64,000 nt of DNA from Polytrichum commune (Eukaryota; Streptophyta; Polytrichopsida; Polytrichales; Polytrichaceae), in contig OX485803.1 of NCBI GenBank assembly GCA_950295325.1, positions 77,637,554-77,701,553 on the forward strand. Reading direction: 5' to 3'. The translations under genes were made by a program, and so were the position numbers. The notes beneath the pieces were generated by a model that made no database searches, was not told the origin of the DNA, and was given only the letters and a program-made list of their open reading frames with translations. This document shows positions 45,790 through 56,944 of the stretch, piece by piece (the first letter of the stretch is position 1; the number at the start of each line of letters is the position of its first letter).

Positions 45790-46894
45790 ATCCCGAAGGC
45801 GCTTCAACTTCTCACAATTGGAGCACCTGATAGATTTGTCACCTTATTTTTTTGTAATGTATTCGCTAAAATTTGGTTTTTTGATTGTACTCAATTTCGA
45901 CAACAAAATTGGCTCTAAACCGGACTTCTTGCCAACTGCATTACCGTCCAATAATATGTCTTTCCATTTTGTGCATGTGGGAAAAACCTTCTCCACAACC
46001 TTTTTACCGGTTGTGAGTGTGCATATTTTGTACGGCATTGCATTGGCAAAGGGCACAATGATGGTCATCAGAGTAGCAGTTGCTTGCATTGTGGTTTCTT
46101 TGGGTTTATTCAAACCCATGTTCCCATGGTGATGGGCATGCTCGTCTTTCTTGGCATATGTAGCTTGTCTATAAAATCCCGCTTTCAACACACTGTGAAT
46201 GGTGTACCATGCCGTATAACACACGTCTATGCTTTCAAGGGTGATGACCTTGCAACCCATACTATTCACATGTATCGTTCTATGGACATCAAGTTTTTTG
46301 GTAGATCTTAGACGGAAAATCTTCAAGCCACATTTCTTTGCAGACGGCCTTCATTTTATCCTTTGGGAACAATTGGCAACAATGATATACACAACAATCG
46401 TTTGTGGCAACGTTTCTAATGGACTTTTCACTAAACAACCTTTGACATTTACACTCATTTGCAGACGTAGTAGGACGTGCCAATGTCTTGTACTTTCGTT
46501 GACCTTTGCGTGGCCGTATGTTTGTTTGAAGCTCCATTTGGATTTGCATATGTCATCGCTCATGTTCACGCAAGCTAACTCCATCAATCGTGACATTCCT
46601 CAATGATCACATGCGGAGGGAGAACATATGAGTGGGATCAACCTCGGAATGAACGAGTGACTCCAATATGACAACTCCAACATCCTCGGTGCCAAACGGG
46701 TTTTCTTCAATGCAATCTTGTGGATGGGTTTTACGAGAAATACCCTCCGCCACAACCACTCCATTGTCATTAACAAATATTACCTCTAAATTCACCCACG
46801 AAGCTCTTAAAAGCCCTGCACATTCAACAATGGAACTCAACGGTATGGAAGGCAAAGGTAAACCCAAACGATCCTCCTTTGCAATATCATCCAT
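45780..46894 (-). pseudogene. DUF7869-like protein, N-terminal half (interrupted by MULE)
   Basis: First part of the gene split by the MULE. Open stretches on the minus strand: 46,894-46,607 (acidic N-terminus), 46,549-46,289 with a Cys-rich segment (ANECKCQRLFSEKSIRNVA, DCCVYHCCQLFPKDKMK), and 46,326-45,844 (VHRTIHVNSMGCKVITLESI, VCYTAWYTIHSVLKAGFY, HHHGNMGLNKPKE). After a stop at 45,844 the same frame continues GDKSIRCSNCEKLKRLRDAH up to the duplication, where it meets the C-terminal half at 39,306 in frame. One frame change near 46,300 and at least two stops show that it is decayed. Confidence 0.65.
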
Positions 46895-46944
46895 AGTAAC
46901 CTCCCCGACAATGTCTAGCTCATCCTCAGATGTACATAACTAAG

Positions 46945-49900
46945 TGGCAATGTCTTCAAAAGAGCTTTCCATTCTTCCACTGAATCCCTTCATGATGCCT
47001 ACATATATGCACATTGAACTTTGTCAACGATGGACAGTGTGGAAACCTATAAATGCACGGAATTTTGGATTAACAGCCAAACCGGACTTTACAGGGGAAA
47101 TAACTTGTTTGTTTTGATTAGGTTAAGGAACTTAGGATAGCTTAGCCGTTTTAGAAAATAAGTCTTTGTACATCTGTCCGGTTGAATAAAATGGTTAAAA
47201 CAAATTCTTTAGCTGGGCCAGAACCGAGCCGAAAATACCATTAGATAACTGCCAATTTCGGAGTGGCCGAAATGATGGCAATTGTACGGGAATAAAATGG
47301 TTACTACAAACGGTTACAGAGCCAGACTCAATGAGGAAGGATGCACTTAAGGAAATCAACCGCTCCCTTAGAGCCATTTTGTGAGCCTCAAAATTACCCC
47401 CAATGGCAATTTGGCTCACAATTGAAGTGTTTTAGTAAAATCATTAGATTAGTAATAGGAAAATTTAGTGAAAAACCATTTGGATTAAGATACGTTGGCT
47501 AGGGGTGTTTACCCTTGGGTAAAACTCTTGAGTATGTAGAAATTAAGAACCAAATGGCTAAAAAGAAATTGCCCTTTACCCGAATCAGAAGTGTAAAAGT
47601 AGTGGGCTAGTAAATATGTAGGTTAAGTTAAGAACAATCAATTCAAGCAAGCAAAAATCAAGCGGCGGCAAAAAAAGAAGAATAATTCCGGAAACGGCCA
47701 AAAAATAAAAGAAAGTAACAACTACGAGTACAAGGGATTTTGCCAATTAGGACAAGGGGGCCATGTTGCCACCCTTGCCAGCCAAAAATGAACTTCAAAC
47801 AAAAATAAAAAAACCTTTCTAAGGGATTAAGCAAGTAGAGTGCGAGGTAGCATCCCTCCTGCCCCATTCATCACCGAGGATTTTATTGCTACCGTTCAAG
47901 GATCGAAATTCCTCGGTGAACGGAAAGGACAAGGGGCCTAATCCTTCATTTGAAGAGTGAAAAAAACCCCTCTTCCCATTTCAATCATCTTTCTTAATTT
48001 TTATTTTAACACGGCGAAGCCTTCTAGAATTTTAGTTAGAAGGAGAAAACATTCTCATTCATTCAATATATGCAAAAGCTAGAATTTTTATAGTTAGAAC
48101 TCTTGAAAGAAGGTAGTGTGTTTTTAAACACACCCCTAAGTAGTTATGCTACTTTCAATCAATTGTAGTAGATACAATTTAGCCTTTAAATTTTGACTGA
48201 ATTTAGTCCTTTATGTTAGTTTTCCAAAAAGCCTAAACTTGTTAAAATCAGAGTTAGGAAGCAAACGTTATGAATGTTTGAGTGAAGGTATATCCGTTGC
48301 CACTCAATTTACAAGCGTTGATTTTGCAAGCGCATAACTAAATATCAAATTGTTCAATTACTTTGATATTTGGGTGTATTATAGGTCTTGTTGTTATTTT
48401 TTTAGAATGTATAAGCTTGCTTATCTAAATTGATATATGAAAGTTATAAGTAATTGAGTAAGATATCTCAGCTGCCTTTTCAATTACAAACGCTGACTTT
48501 GTAAACGCATAACTAAAAGAAAAATTATTCAGTTGCTTTGGTGTTTAAATGAATTATAGGTGTTGTTGTTAGCATTCTAGAATGTGTAAACTTGCTGAAA
48601 TCTAATTTGATGTGTAGAAGTTATAAGTGTTTTAATGAAGGTGTGTCAACTGCCTCTTAAAATATAAGAGTTCACTTTGTAATCTTATATATATGTAAGG
48701 GAATACATGCAGTTGCTTTAATAATTGGATAAGTTATAGTTCTTGTTGTTAGTTCTTGTTCCTATCGAATGTTGTGAGCAAAAATGATGACCGTTTAAAC
48801 AAAGAGACGTCTGTTGTCTTACGAGAAAATGTTCGTCTATCCAAGGTTGGCGGGTACGAGTTGGTGTTGTGGGTAGTTGAGCGTTGGAGTGAGGGTTCTA
48901 CACCAACCATCGCCAAACCAATATGAGAGTCAATTGGTAAGTTTGTTAACCCTACACCCTTCGATTTAAGAATGGAGGGAGCGTGACAAAGATAAATTCT
49001 CATTCCAATCCAACTGTCTATGTAAGGCTAGGGGGGCATCACCCACCTAGCCGCCGAGGGGGATTCCAACTCTCATATGTGCGGAACCTCCCAGTTAAGT
49101 GTTGTGGTAGTAACTTTCCATTCATAGCTCGTTCGTGTGTGGTGAAGCCGGGTTAATCACCGGCATGATTACCCTGCATGTTTGTAGGTGGTAAGGTGGG
49201 AGTTATGACCCACGACACCACCATCATGTTGTTGGCCCCAACCTTTGAGGATTGTGTAACAGGTTGAACACACGGTTGTCTTATTCTCCGGTCCCATCAA
49301 GTTGAATTTTTGTGGTGAAACCGTGTTAAACTAATTAAACCAACAAAATTCGTATAACACCTGTGGGTAAAAACCAACCGGAAACTTAACGTGGAGGATT
49401 GAGACTACCCCTCCGGCGGCAAAGATCGAAAGGTGTAAGTATCAATTAACCTTCTAGAGACCCGCACATGGCCTTGAAGGGTTCGGATTATGGCGTACAC
49501 TAAACAAATAAGTGGTGATGCCATAAATTATGAACTTAGTAACATAGGTTTTATTCAATTAACCATAAACTAAGAATGAAGGTTGAGAGGGTGGAACTTA
49601 ATTAAGGTCCCCCCATTTAGAGAATTTAATATATAAGAAATAAGGAATTAGATGTGGCCTAAGGTAAAATGTAAGGTTATTTCATTCATTAGGGTTAGGT
49701 TGCCTTGATCCCAAGGCTGGTGCGTCTACGAGTAGACTAGGATAGATTAGGCATTAGGCTAGGGAAATTGATAATTACCTTAGGCACTTAAAATCTAGAC
49801 ACAATCTATTGGAAAGTACGACACGATTATCAAATCCCTTTACAAACCCAAAAAACTCATTAAATATCATAACACCTGGGTTCGGTTTGGGCACCTGCCA
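46945..49900. other. AT-rich intergenic DNA with a degenerate tandem repeat
   Basis: No gene is supported. A three-unit degenerate tandem repeat lies at about 48,300-48,750. The region 47,000-47,900 has only short frames. The region 48,780-49,500 is slightly more GC-balanced and may be old retroelement sequence, but I cannot match it to anything here. Confidence 0.4.
48300..48755. repeat. Degenerate tandem repeat, period about 175 bp
   Basis: Units begin at about 48,310, 48,484 and 48,660. The first two share ACTTTGTAAACGCATAACTAA-type sequence, and all share a TCAGTTGCTTT-like block and TATAGGTCTTGTTGTTA-type ends. No coding content. Confidence 0.7.
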
Positions 49901-50652
49901 AGGCATGCCACCCTCACCGAAGGGCTTGTGCGGTACTTTTAGGCTCCCTCGAAGGGGGGTGCCCAAAAACACCATACATTTGCGCCGTGCAACATTGCAG
50001 AGAGAAAGAGTGGTGAAGAATTATTTTCGAATCATTAGCAGTTGGATTGCTAAGATTTTGTTTTGGGATGGATAGGGTTTAGGGCACAATGCCGGAGGTT
50101 AGGGAGGAAGATGAGCTCGTCCCGATTTCCCTTAGGAATGTAGTGCCCGTCATTCCGAAGTAGGAGTCGGAGATGAGAGAATTAATCGAAGACCTCACTC
50201 GGATGGGATGCGAGGGTCTCTTTGCGAAACCCTGGAACCTACGGAACGAGGCGATGCTAAGGGAATTTCTGTTCGAGAGATGGAATCAATGGGAGAGGAC
50301 AATGAGGCAGGAGCCGGAGCAATAAACCGCAGAAGTGTGGACGAATGTTTGTGGGTTCGCGTCGAGGAAGGGAGAAGGGTGGGCAAGCCGGAAGGACACT
50401 TATTTCGTAGGAAAATTTAGGGCAGAGCACAATCCGAAGGATGGGTTCTATCCGGTAGATTGCAGAAACCCTAGGGAGTGTAGGGTAATAGAATTTCTCT
50501 TCTCAATCCTCTACCCGGAGAAACCCAAGAGGTTGAGCATTACGATGGCCAACACCATCTTTGGGGCACTGTCCATAATACGGCCGGTCAATTGGGGGCG
50601 ACTCATCCAAGAATTGGTGGAGAAATTGATCCTCCACATTAGCAAGAAACCT

Positions 50653-50789
50653 TGTCGCGCACCTCTCCATGAGGAGTGCCCGAAACACCATGGGCACAAG
50701 GGGGACCCCGGAGTGACACCCGGGACTTGTGGCGCCGTTGGTGAGAGGGCCCAAGTGATCCTAGTGTGGGTGAGGGCCCCGGGCGTTGG
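50653..50789 (+). repeat. Solo LTR, left piece (plus-sense), split by the chromovirus
   Basis: Begins TGTCGCGCACCTCTCCATG, which is the reverse complement of the end of the LTR at 51,764. It is the first 137 bp of a solo LTR that continues at 57,920-58,770. Flanking 5-mers are AACCT (50,648-50,652) and AACCC (58,771-58,775), a target duplication with one mismatch. Confidence 0.85.
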
Positions 50790-51764
50790 TGTCGCAACCC
50801 TTGCTAGCCCCCCTTGACAATCTTGCCAATTTTCAATTCTAGCAAAGGTTACGAGCGCTAACCATTCGCATTCCGCCATGCTAATGGTTAGCTCCTCTTA
50901 CCCCGGACCATATAGTTCATAGGAGGGGAACCAACCCTCCTACTTTGCATTCGGGACTCACCCCTTAATCGGTAACCCATTCCTAGATGTGGACTTCCAT
51001 CCATGAAAGTCCAATCCTATGTTGATCATCGCGTTGCCGGAGCAACACTACAACAACCGGAACCATACTAGGCAACTATGGCCTCACATTGGGCCAATGC
51101 CCATGGAGGCCATGCCGTTCGGCCTCGGGTGGGTGAGGCCACACCACCTCACCCATATAAGCCTCTAGGACTCTACGCGGGGCCCCTACCCCACCGTCAA
51201 CCAACCTCTTGTCTCTCTACCAAGAGTTGGGGCCAAGTGGACATTTTCCCTTAGCTGCTGGGCCTAGAAACCCCCCAGCAGCTTCAGACCATCATAACTT
51301 CCTTGTATGATGTCCGATCATAACAACCAACCACTCCATCTTCATCTACGTTTCACGTAGATGCCGATGGACTCCTCACTTGCCCCATTCGGGCAAGTCT
51401 TGAGGAAGTTATGCCTATTTGAACCTTGGCAGTCCCGGGAATCACTCCCAGGCACTGCTGTACCAGGGCGCTGTCCCGGGACAGCGCCCCACTCAAATGG
51501 CCATAACTCCTACCTCACACCTCCGATTGAGGTGTTCTTGAGCATTCTAGAATCACCACGCCATGAGCTACGCATAGCTCATGACCTTACCCTCATGCCT
51601 CCTAGTCTCCGTGGGTGGGAGGCGTTCCCAACGCCCGGGGCCCTCACCCACACTAGGATCACTTGGGCCCTCTCACCAACGGCGCCACAACTCCCGGGTG
51701 TCACTCCGGGGTCCCCTTTGTGCCCATGGTGTTTCGGGCACTCCTCATGGAGAGGTGCGCGACA
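50790..51764 (-). repeat. Chromovirus 3' LTR (left copy), 975 bp
   Basis: Plus-strand reading TGTCGCAACCCTTGCTAGCC to AGAGGTGCGCGACA. It contains the 22-bp perfect palindrome at 51,467-51,488. It appears identical to the right LTR at an offset of 6155 bp. Confidence 0.92.
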
Positions 51765-51777
51765 CTCACCCCCACCA
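51765..51777 (-). promoter_or_regulatory. Polypurine tract of the chromovirus
   Basis: On the minus strand GGTGGGGGTGAG directly precedes the 3' LTR (TGTCGCGC). This is the usual position of the plus-strand primer in LTR retrotransposons. Confidence 0.7.
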
Positions 51778-52559
51778 AACGGAGTCGATGCCCTCATCGA
51801 CTATACTCGTAGTCGGCACACCAATTCTCAAGTTGCCATCCTCTATGGTGCGGCATTGTGTTTACCTTAGGGCGCGACCCCCACAATGCATCTTCAAATT
51901 TGGCATAGTCCCAAAGGTGTCGTTCCTAGGTGGTCTCTTAGCGACCTTGGATCTCTCCTCCAAGGACCTAACCTATACTAGACCCACCTACTTTGGGACT
52001 CACTTGGGTTGCCCCTCCTTTGGGGCCTCCCCCGTTAGGCTACACTAGCCTAACATGACACATCTAGGCGAGACCTCAACGCTTCCACTAAGTTGTCTCG
52101 GTTGCAACTCCGAGATGGCTTTCCATTGTTAAGCCACGCCTCGATCGCACAGGGGTGATGCCAAGTCCCGCCCGACTCGGTTCCCACTTTGCTCTTTCGA
52201 GACATGGGTTCATGACTCCCATGCGCCAACTCTCGTTAGCTCGCGGGTAGCACTTTTATGAGCACGCGCCATCACCTTGCCCCCGCCCGGACAAGCCCAC
52301 AACTAAGAAGTTTCTTGGTTTTATCCAAGGCCCCTCCAAGCCATGGCCCCCAATTACTCGGCTTACCCAACCTAGTTTGGCATATCTATTCCCCCTCTTC
52401 CAGTAACCAAGCACAAGTACAAGACTAGGACCTCATCTCATACTTTTCTCTTTGCACCACTAAAGTTTGGACTTTATTCCCTCAAGCCAAAGCACAAGTT
52501 CATGTTGTGGAGTAATTAGCCTCGAAGGTAAGTGTGCTACTAGCGTCTCTCCCCCACTA

Positions 52560-54030
52560 AAGGAGATTGATGTCCTCATCAATGCCTACGCTTCATTTTA
52601 TTGGAATGTCTAGCCTTAGTTTCTTCAAAGTGCTTTACCAATTCCTTGGCGTTCATCATGTCTCTTGCCGCTACCCAAGCGGTTTCTTTCTACCATTTCA
52701 CCAAATACTTCTTTGTACATTTTCTTCCCTTTTCATTTGGGCTTCCTACACTTGAGGATGCCCTCTTACCTCATGTTCCAAATGACCTCCACAAGGTCAG
52801 GACGTGGCCTAATCACTTGCTTGTGATCGGGCCACGAGGTGTCGTCCTTGAATGGCTTTAGGAATGAGACCTGAAATGTCGGATGCACTTTGATCTCGGG
52901 CGGTCATTCCAACTTATATATGTCCTTGAACGCTTGTTCCACAATTTGAAACGGAGCTCCAATTTTGGACATGAACTTTGGAGTGAGGCCTTCCGGCTAA
53001 GTGAAGTTGTTCACATTCAACAGCACTTTTTGGCCCACCTCATTCTCCACTTCGCGTCTTCCGGCATTGACTTGCACTCCGTAGCACCTTCGGGCTTTCT
53101 CCACCAACAACTTGGTCATCTCCAAGACTTGTTTACCATCCTTGGCCAAGTCCTCACCATCTTGGTTGAACTCTAGTGTTGAATGTGCCCCCTCAAGAGC
53201 TAGGTTAATAGGTTGGAGCGCATCCACTCCATAAGCCACCACGAAAGACCACCCCTTGGTAGCCAAGTGCGTGGCTACATTGCAATTACACTCCGCTCGA
53301 CCCACATAGTCCGCCCAATCTCCTTGGTCCGCCCCCACCAAGTTCCTCAAGTATTGCTTCAAGACTCCATTCACATGCTCCGCTTTCCCATCCATTTGGG
53401 AATGCAAGGCCATACTAAACCTTAGTTTCATTCCGACCTCCTTAGAGAAATGCATTGAAAATGCACTTGTGAACTTTGGATCTTGATCCCACACAATCAC
53501 TCTTGGCAACCCGTGGTGCCTCAACCATCCTTTGAGAAAAGGCTATGCGGTCTCCAACGCGGTGGCGGTTCCCACAATCGGCACCATGTGTGCCAACTTG
53601 GCAAACCGCTCTACCATCAACAAGATGGCATCATACCCATGTGACTCCGGCAAACTTGTGATCAAGTCCATGCACATACTATGCCATGGCGCCGACGGGA
53701 TAGGCAACGGTTGCAAGAAACCGCCTTGCTTTTGGTAAGAGGCTCGGTTCACTTTGATACTTTATTCACGCCTTCACAAAGTGGGTTATATCCTCCTTTA
53801 TGCACCGCCAATGGTACCTCTTTGACACCATTCTATGGTGGTTTACTTTTTCTCCTCTATGGCCGGCAATAGGACTATCATATTCCTCCTTCAAAACCGA
53901 TAGCCTCAACTTGCCTTGTGGCACATACACCCAACTTTGCTTGCACTTGAACAATCCGTCCACCAACTTAACCTCTTTAAGCACCTTGCTCTTGCGAAGC
54001 TCACCTAAAAGCCTTTGTACCTCGGGGTAG
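52560..54030 (-). pseudogene. Chromovirus integrase and chromodomain remnant
   Basis: On the minus strand: zinc-binding H2C2 region (SPIAGHRGEKVNHHRMVSKR, 53,870-53,800), then the catalytic core starting GGFLQPLPIPSAPWHSMCMD (53,722; first Asp), MVERFAKLAHMVP, then after a frame break VIVWDQDPKFTSAF (53,495; second Asp), HSQMDGKAEHVNGVLKQYLR (53,405; catalytic Glu region), then KVHPTFQVSFLKPF near 52,890, and a chromodomain-like KKYLVKW ... AWVAARDMNAKELVKHF (52,720-52,630) with a stop inside. The catalytic D, D, E positions seem retained, but stops at several points prevent one protein. Confidence 0.8.
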
Positions 54031-54374
54031 TTAATTTACCCCTCCCGTATCTTGCATCACAAGTTTTCTTCGCCGGCACACATTAGCCACAAGGTTTGAA
54101 TGGTTCTCATTGCTTGGAACTCTTCCGGTCTACTTCGCGCATCCGGCACCACATTTCCATGGTTCAGTTTGTGGACCAAATCCACCTTCATAAGCGCCAA
54201 ACTATCATGCCACCGCAATGACTTGGCGCTCACTTGCGCTTGTATATGTTAAAATACTTTTAGGACACATTGTCCATGTAGACCTTTGCTTTGTGCGACC
54301 CCAAATAATGTCGCCACATCTTCAAGCAATGCACTACGACAAAGAAGTTCTTTGTCATGAGTTGGTTGTCTTCT

Positions 54375-55280
54375 TTGACAACCATCAAGCCTCAAGCCCC
54401 CATATGCAAAGGCCATCCATCTTACATTAACAATCCATCATTGGCAAAGCTACTCGCCCCCGTATGCACCTCAAAAGGTTTGTCAAACTCCACGAACTTG
54501 AGCACGGGCGGCGAAGAGAACTTGCTCTTAAGCTCCCCAAAGACTTGGTGACAAGGCTAGTCCCACTCTTGGGATAGCCATTTCTTTCACAAGTCGGACA
54601 ACCATCGAGCTTCATGCTCCCATATGCAATGGCCATCTTTTTTTTTTTACATCAACATCTGCCAATGATAAAGTCACTCGCCCCCGTATGCACCACAAAA
54701 GGTATGTCAAACTCCGCGAACTTGAGCACGGGCGGCGAAGAGAACTTCGTCTTAAGCTCCTCAAGGACTTGGTGGCACGGCTCATCCCACTCTTGGGATA
54801 GCCATGTCTTGCACAAGCCGGACAAGGTTTAACAACCATTGAGCTTATTGCTCTCATATGCAATGGTCCTCCATCTTGGATCAACATCCGCCAATGGCAA
54901 AGTGACTCGCCCCCGTATGCACCTCAAAAGGTTTGGCAAACTCCGCAAGCTTGAGCACGGGCGGCAAAGTCAACTTGCTCTTAAGCTCCCCAATGGCTTG
55001 GTGGCACGGCTCATCCCACTCTTGGGATAGCCATTTGTTGCACATGCCGGACAAGGTTCGACAACCATTAAGCTTACCGCTTTCATATGCAATGGTCATC
55101 CGTCTTGAATCCACATCCGCCAATGGTAAAGTCACTCGCCCCCGTATGCACCTCAAAAGGTTTGTCAAAGTCCGCAAACTTAAGCACGGGCGGCGAAGAG
55201 AACTTGCTTTCAAGCTCCCCAAAGGCTTGGTGACAAGGCTCATCCCACTCTTGGGATAGCCATTTTTTCAACAAATTGAC
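54375..55280 (-). repeat. Four tandem copies of the RT/RNase H boundary segment inside the chromovirus
   Basis: CGCCCCCGTATGCACC recurs at 54,455, 54,679, 54,908 and 55,137, a period of 224-229 bp. On the minus strand each unit encodes, with changes, KWLSQEWDEPCHQA, ELKSKL, PPVLKFADFDKPFEVHTGAS, FAIGGC, YESGKLNGC. These are the family's end of reverse transcriptase and the first RNase H strand (usually VHTDAS; the Asp is replaced by Gly here). Normal elements have this segment once. Confidence 0.85.
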
Positions 55281-55990
55281 TAAGGTCCTAGCAACCTTAG
55301 GAAAACCTCAAATGAAGTGGTGGTAGTAGTTGGCTAGGCCAACAAATGACCTAAACCCTTTTCTTGAGTCAAGGACCAATTCTCTTCTTGGATTGCCTTG
55401 ACATTTTTCATGTTCGTCCACCAACTTCCTTTGTCACCACATACCTCAAGAACTCAATCTCTCGTTGAGCAAAGTTATTTTTCACTCCTTGGCGGTAACT
55501 TTTTGGGCAACACATTGGTGAATACATCCTTGTATCTCACCAACATCCCACCAATGTGGTTTGGGGGAGGCCCATCTTTCCTAGCCTCCCCATGAGTTCC
55601 TTGGAGTTGCTCCAATTGAACCAAGACCATTATTATTATGTTTTTCCGTTTATTCATTTGGTCCATTAAGACCAAATTCGACTTGGTTCTTCCTACCATA
55701 GGAGTCCTTGTCAATTTGTAGTGCAATTCTTTGCCATCAAGACATCACAAATGCACCGCAAGCTCACCGGCTTGCACCTCACATCTATCGTGTGAGTTTC
55801 AAAGTAGGCGGCCTTCACAATGACATGCATTTCATCTATTTCACATGGTGTGAAATTTTGACAAAAATCCAATGTCCCACATTGAAAGGTTACATGCATC
55901 GCGGCCTCCTTTGTCTCATGCGGTTCGCCCTTTCCAAATCGCACCTTGGTGGGCTTGCCCGCTCTATCAATCGGCAAGCCCCAACTCCCT
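55280..55990 (-). pseudogene. Chromovirus pol remnant: protease flank joined to RT end, catalytic core missing
   Basis: On the minus strand 55,977-55,711 reads FCQNFTPCEIDEMHVIVKAA and FETHTIDVRCKPVSLRC, the segment after the protease. Then 55,726-55,475 reads KLTRTPMVGRTKSNLVLMDQ and YKDVFTNVLPKKLPPRSEK, the start of the RT region. This is followed within about 40 bases by REIEFLRYVVTKEVGG (55,460-55,410) and GFRSFVGLANYYHHFI (55,355), which belong to the end of RT. The roughly 150 residues between, including the YxDD catalytic motif, are gone. Confidence 0.75.
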
Positions 55991-56039
55991 TGTGAGTTTT
56001 GGGCTCAAGAAGGCATGGCTTGCCTCTTTGTCAACCCAT

Positions 56040-56900
56040 TAGACGTTTGTCCCATTCTTTTGAGCATCAAGGTATAAAATAGTTGGCCTTGGCTTAAGGC
56101 TACTAGCCTTGGCCACAAAGCCATCGTCTAACATTTGGTCCTGGGCAACACCATGAGTTTGGCTTGGTCCGCAAAGCCAACATTTAACACTCCGTCCGTG
56201 GCACAAATATGATCTAGCTTGGTACCACCAAGCCACCTTCTCACATTCCGTCCGCGGCACGAGCTAGCATGATTTGCCTTGGTATAATGGGCCAAACTAC
56301 TTGCGCTCATTTCCTTGGGACCTCCTTCGGCTAAACCCACTTTGGGGTGATGTGCCGCCCAACTTCTTCTTAGGACCATCGGCTTCAATGCTCTTCAAAT
56401 CTTTATGATTCGCACTACGTCCTCAAGAAGCTTTGGGGTCTTGAACATGGTTTTCACCACCCGCTTTTGAAACCCACCTAAAACGATGCATTTCTTAGAA
56501 AGCTCGTCCATCCTAGATGTACCATTCATTTGGGTGTGAAATTCGCACATATACGCCTTAAGAAACCCCGCGTGCCTCATGTGCCCCAAGTTCATTTCAA
56601 CATCACCGCCTTCTAAGCATTTCGAATTGGAATTTCAATCCAACATTAATGCCCTCCAAGGTTTTGGGTGCTTTCGGTATTCTAGGCCCCAAATGTTTTT
56701 TTGAGGTTTGCGGGAGCCCTTTTCAAAGCACTCCTCCATTTTCCTTACCAAATCCACCCTCATGCCCACCATTGTCATTAGAACCAATGGTATGGTCAAA
56801 TTCCACTTGCACATGATCCTTGTTCCAATTTGAGCCTCACAACCTTTTGGAAACCCCGGGCTCACCATCATAACCCGCATTTTTGATAGCCATGTTTCCC
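56040..56900 (-). pseudogene. Chromovirus gag remnant with short internal repeats
   Basis: The minus-strand segment 56,595-56,395 reads MRHAGFLKAYMCEFHTQMNG, RMDELSKKCIVLGGFQKRVV and LLEDVVRIIKI, which matches the retrotransposon gag core in style. Downstream, 56,330-56,060 consists of three imperfect repeats of about 75-80 bp with GTCCGYGGCAC and a CTTGGTAYAATGGGCC-like block. Stops occur throughout. Confidence 0.6.
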
Positions 56901-56930
56901 TCAAAGTGCGAGCTCAAAACTTGGAACCCT

Positions 56931-56942
56931 GCTCTGATACCA
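56931..56942 (-). promoter_or_regulatory. Primer-binding site for initiator Met tRNA
   Basis: TGGTATCAGAGC on the minus strand, two bases inside the 5' LTR. This is the standard plant retrotransposon primer site complementary to the 3' end of initiator tRNA-Met. Confidence 0.92.
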
Positions 56943-56944
56943 AG

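Noticed and set aside
50335-50817. 160-codon frame as an intact gene
   Set aside because: The last third is translated LTR sequence and the frame is preceded by an in-frame stop of a longer broken ORF.
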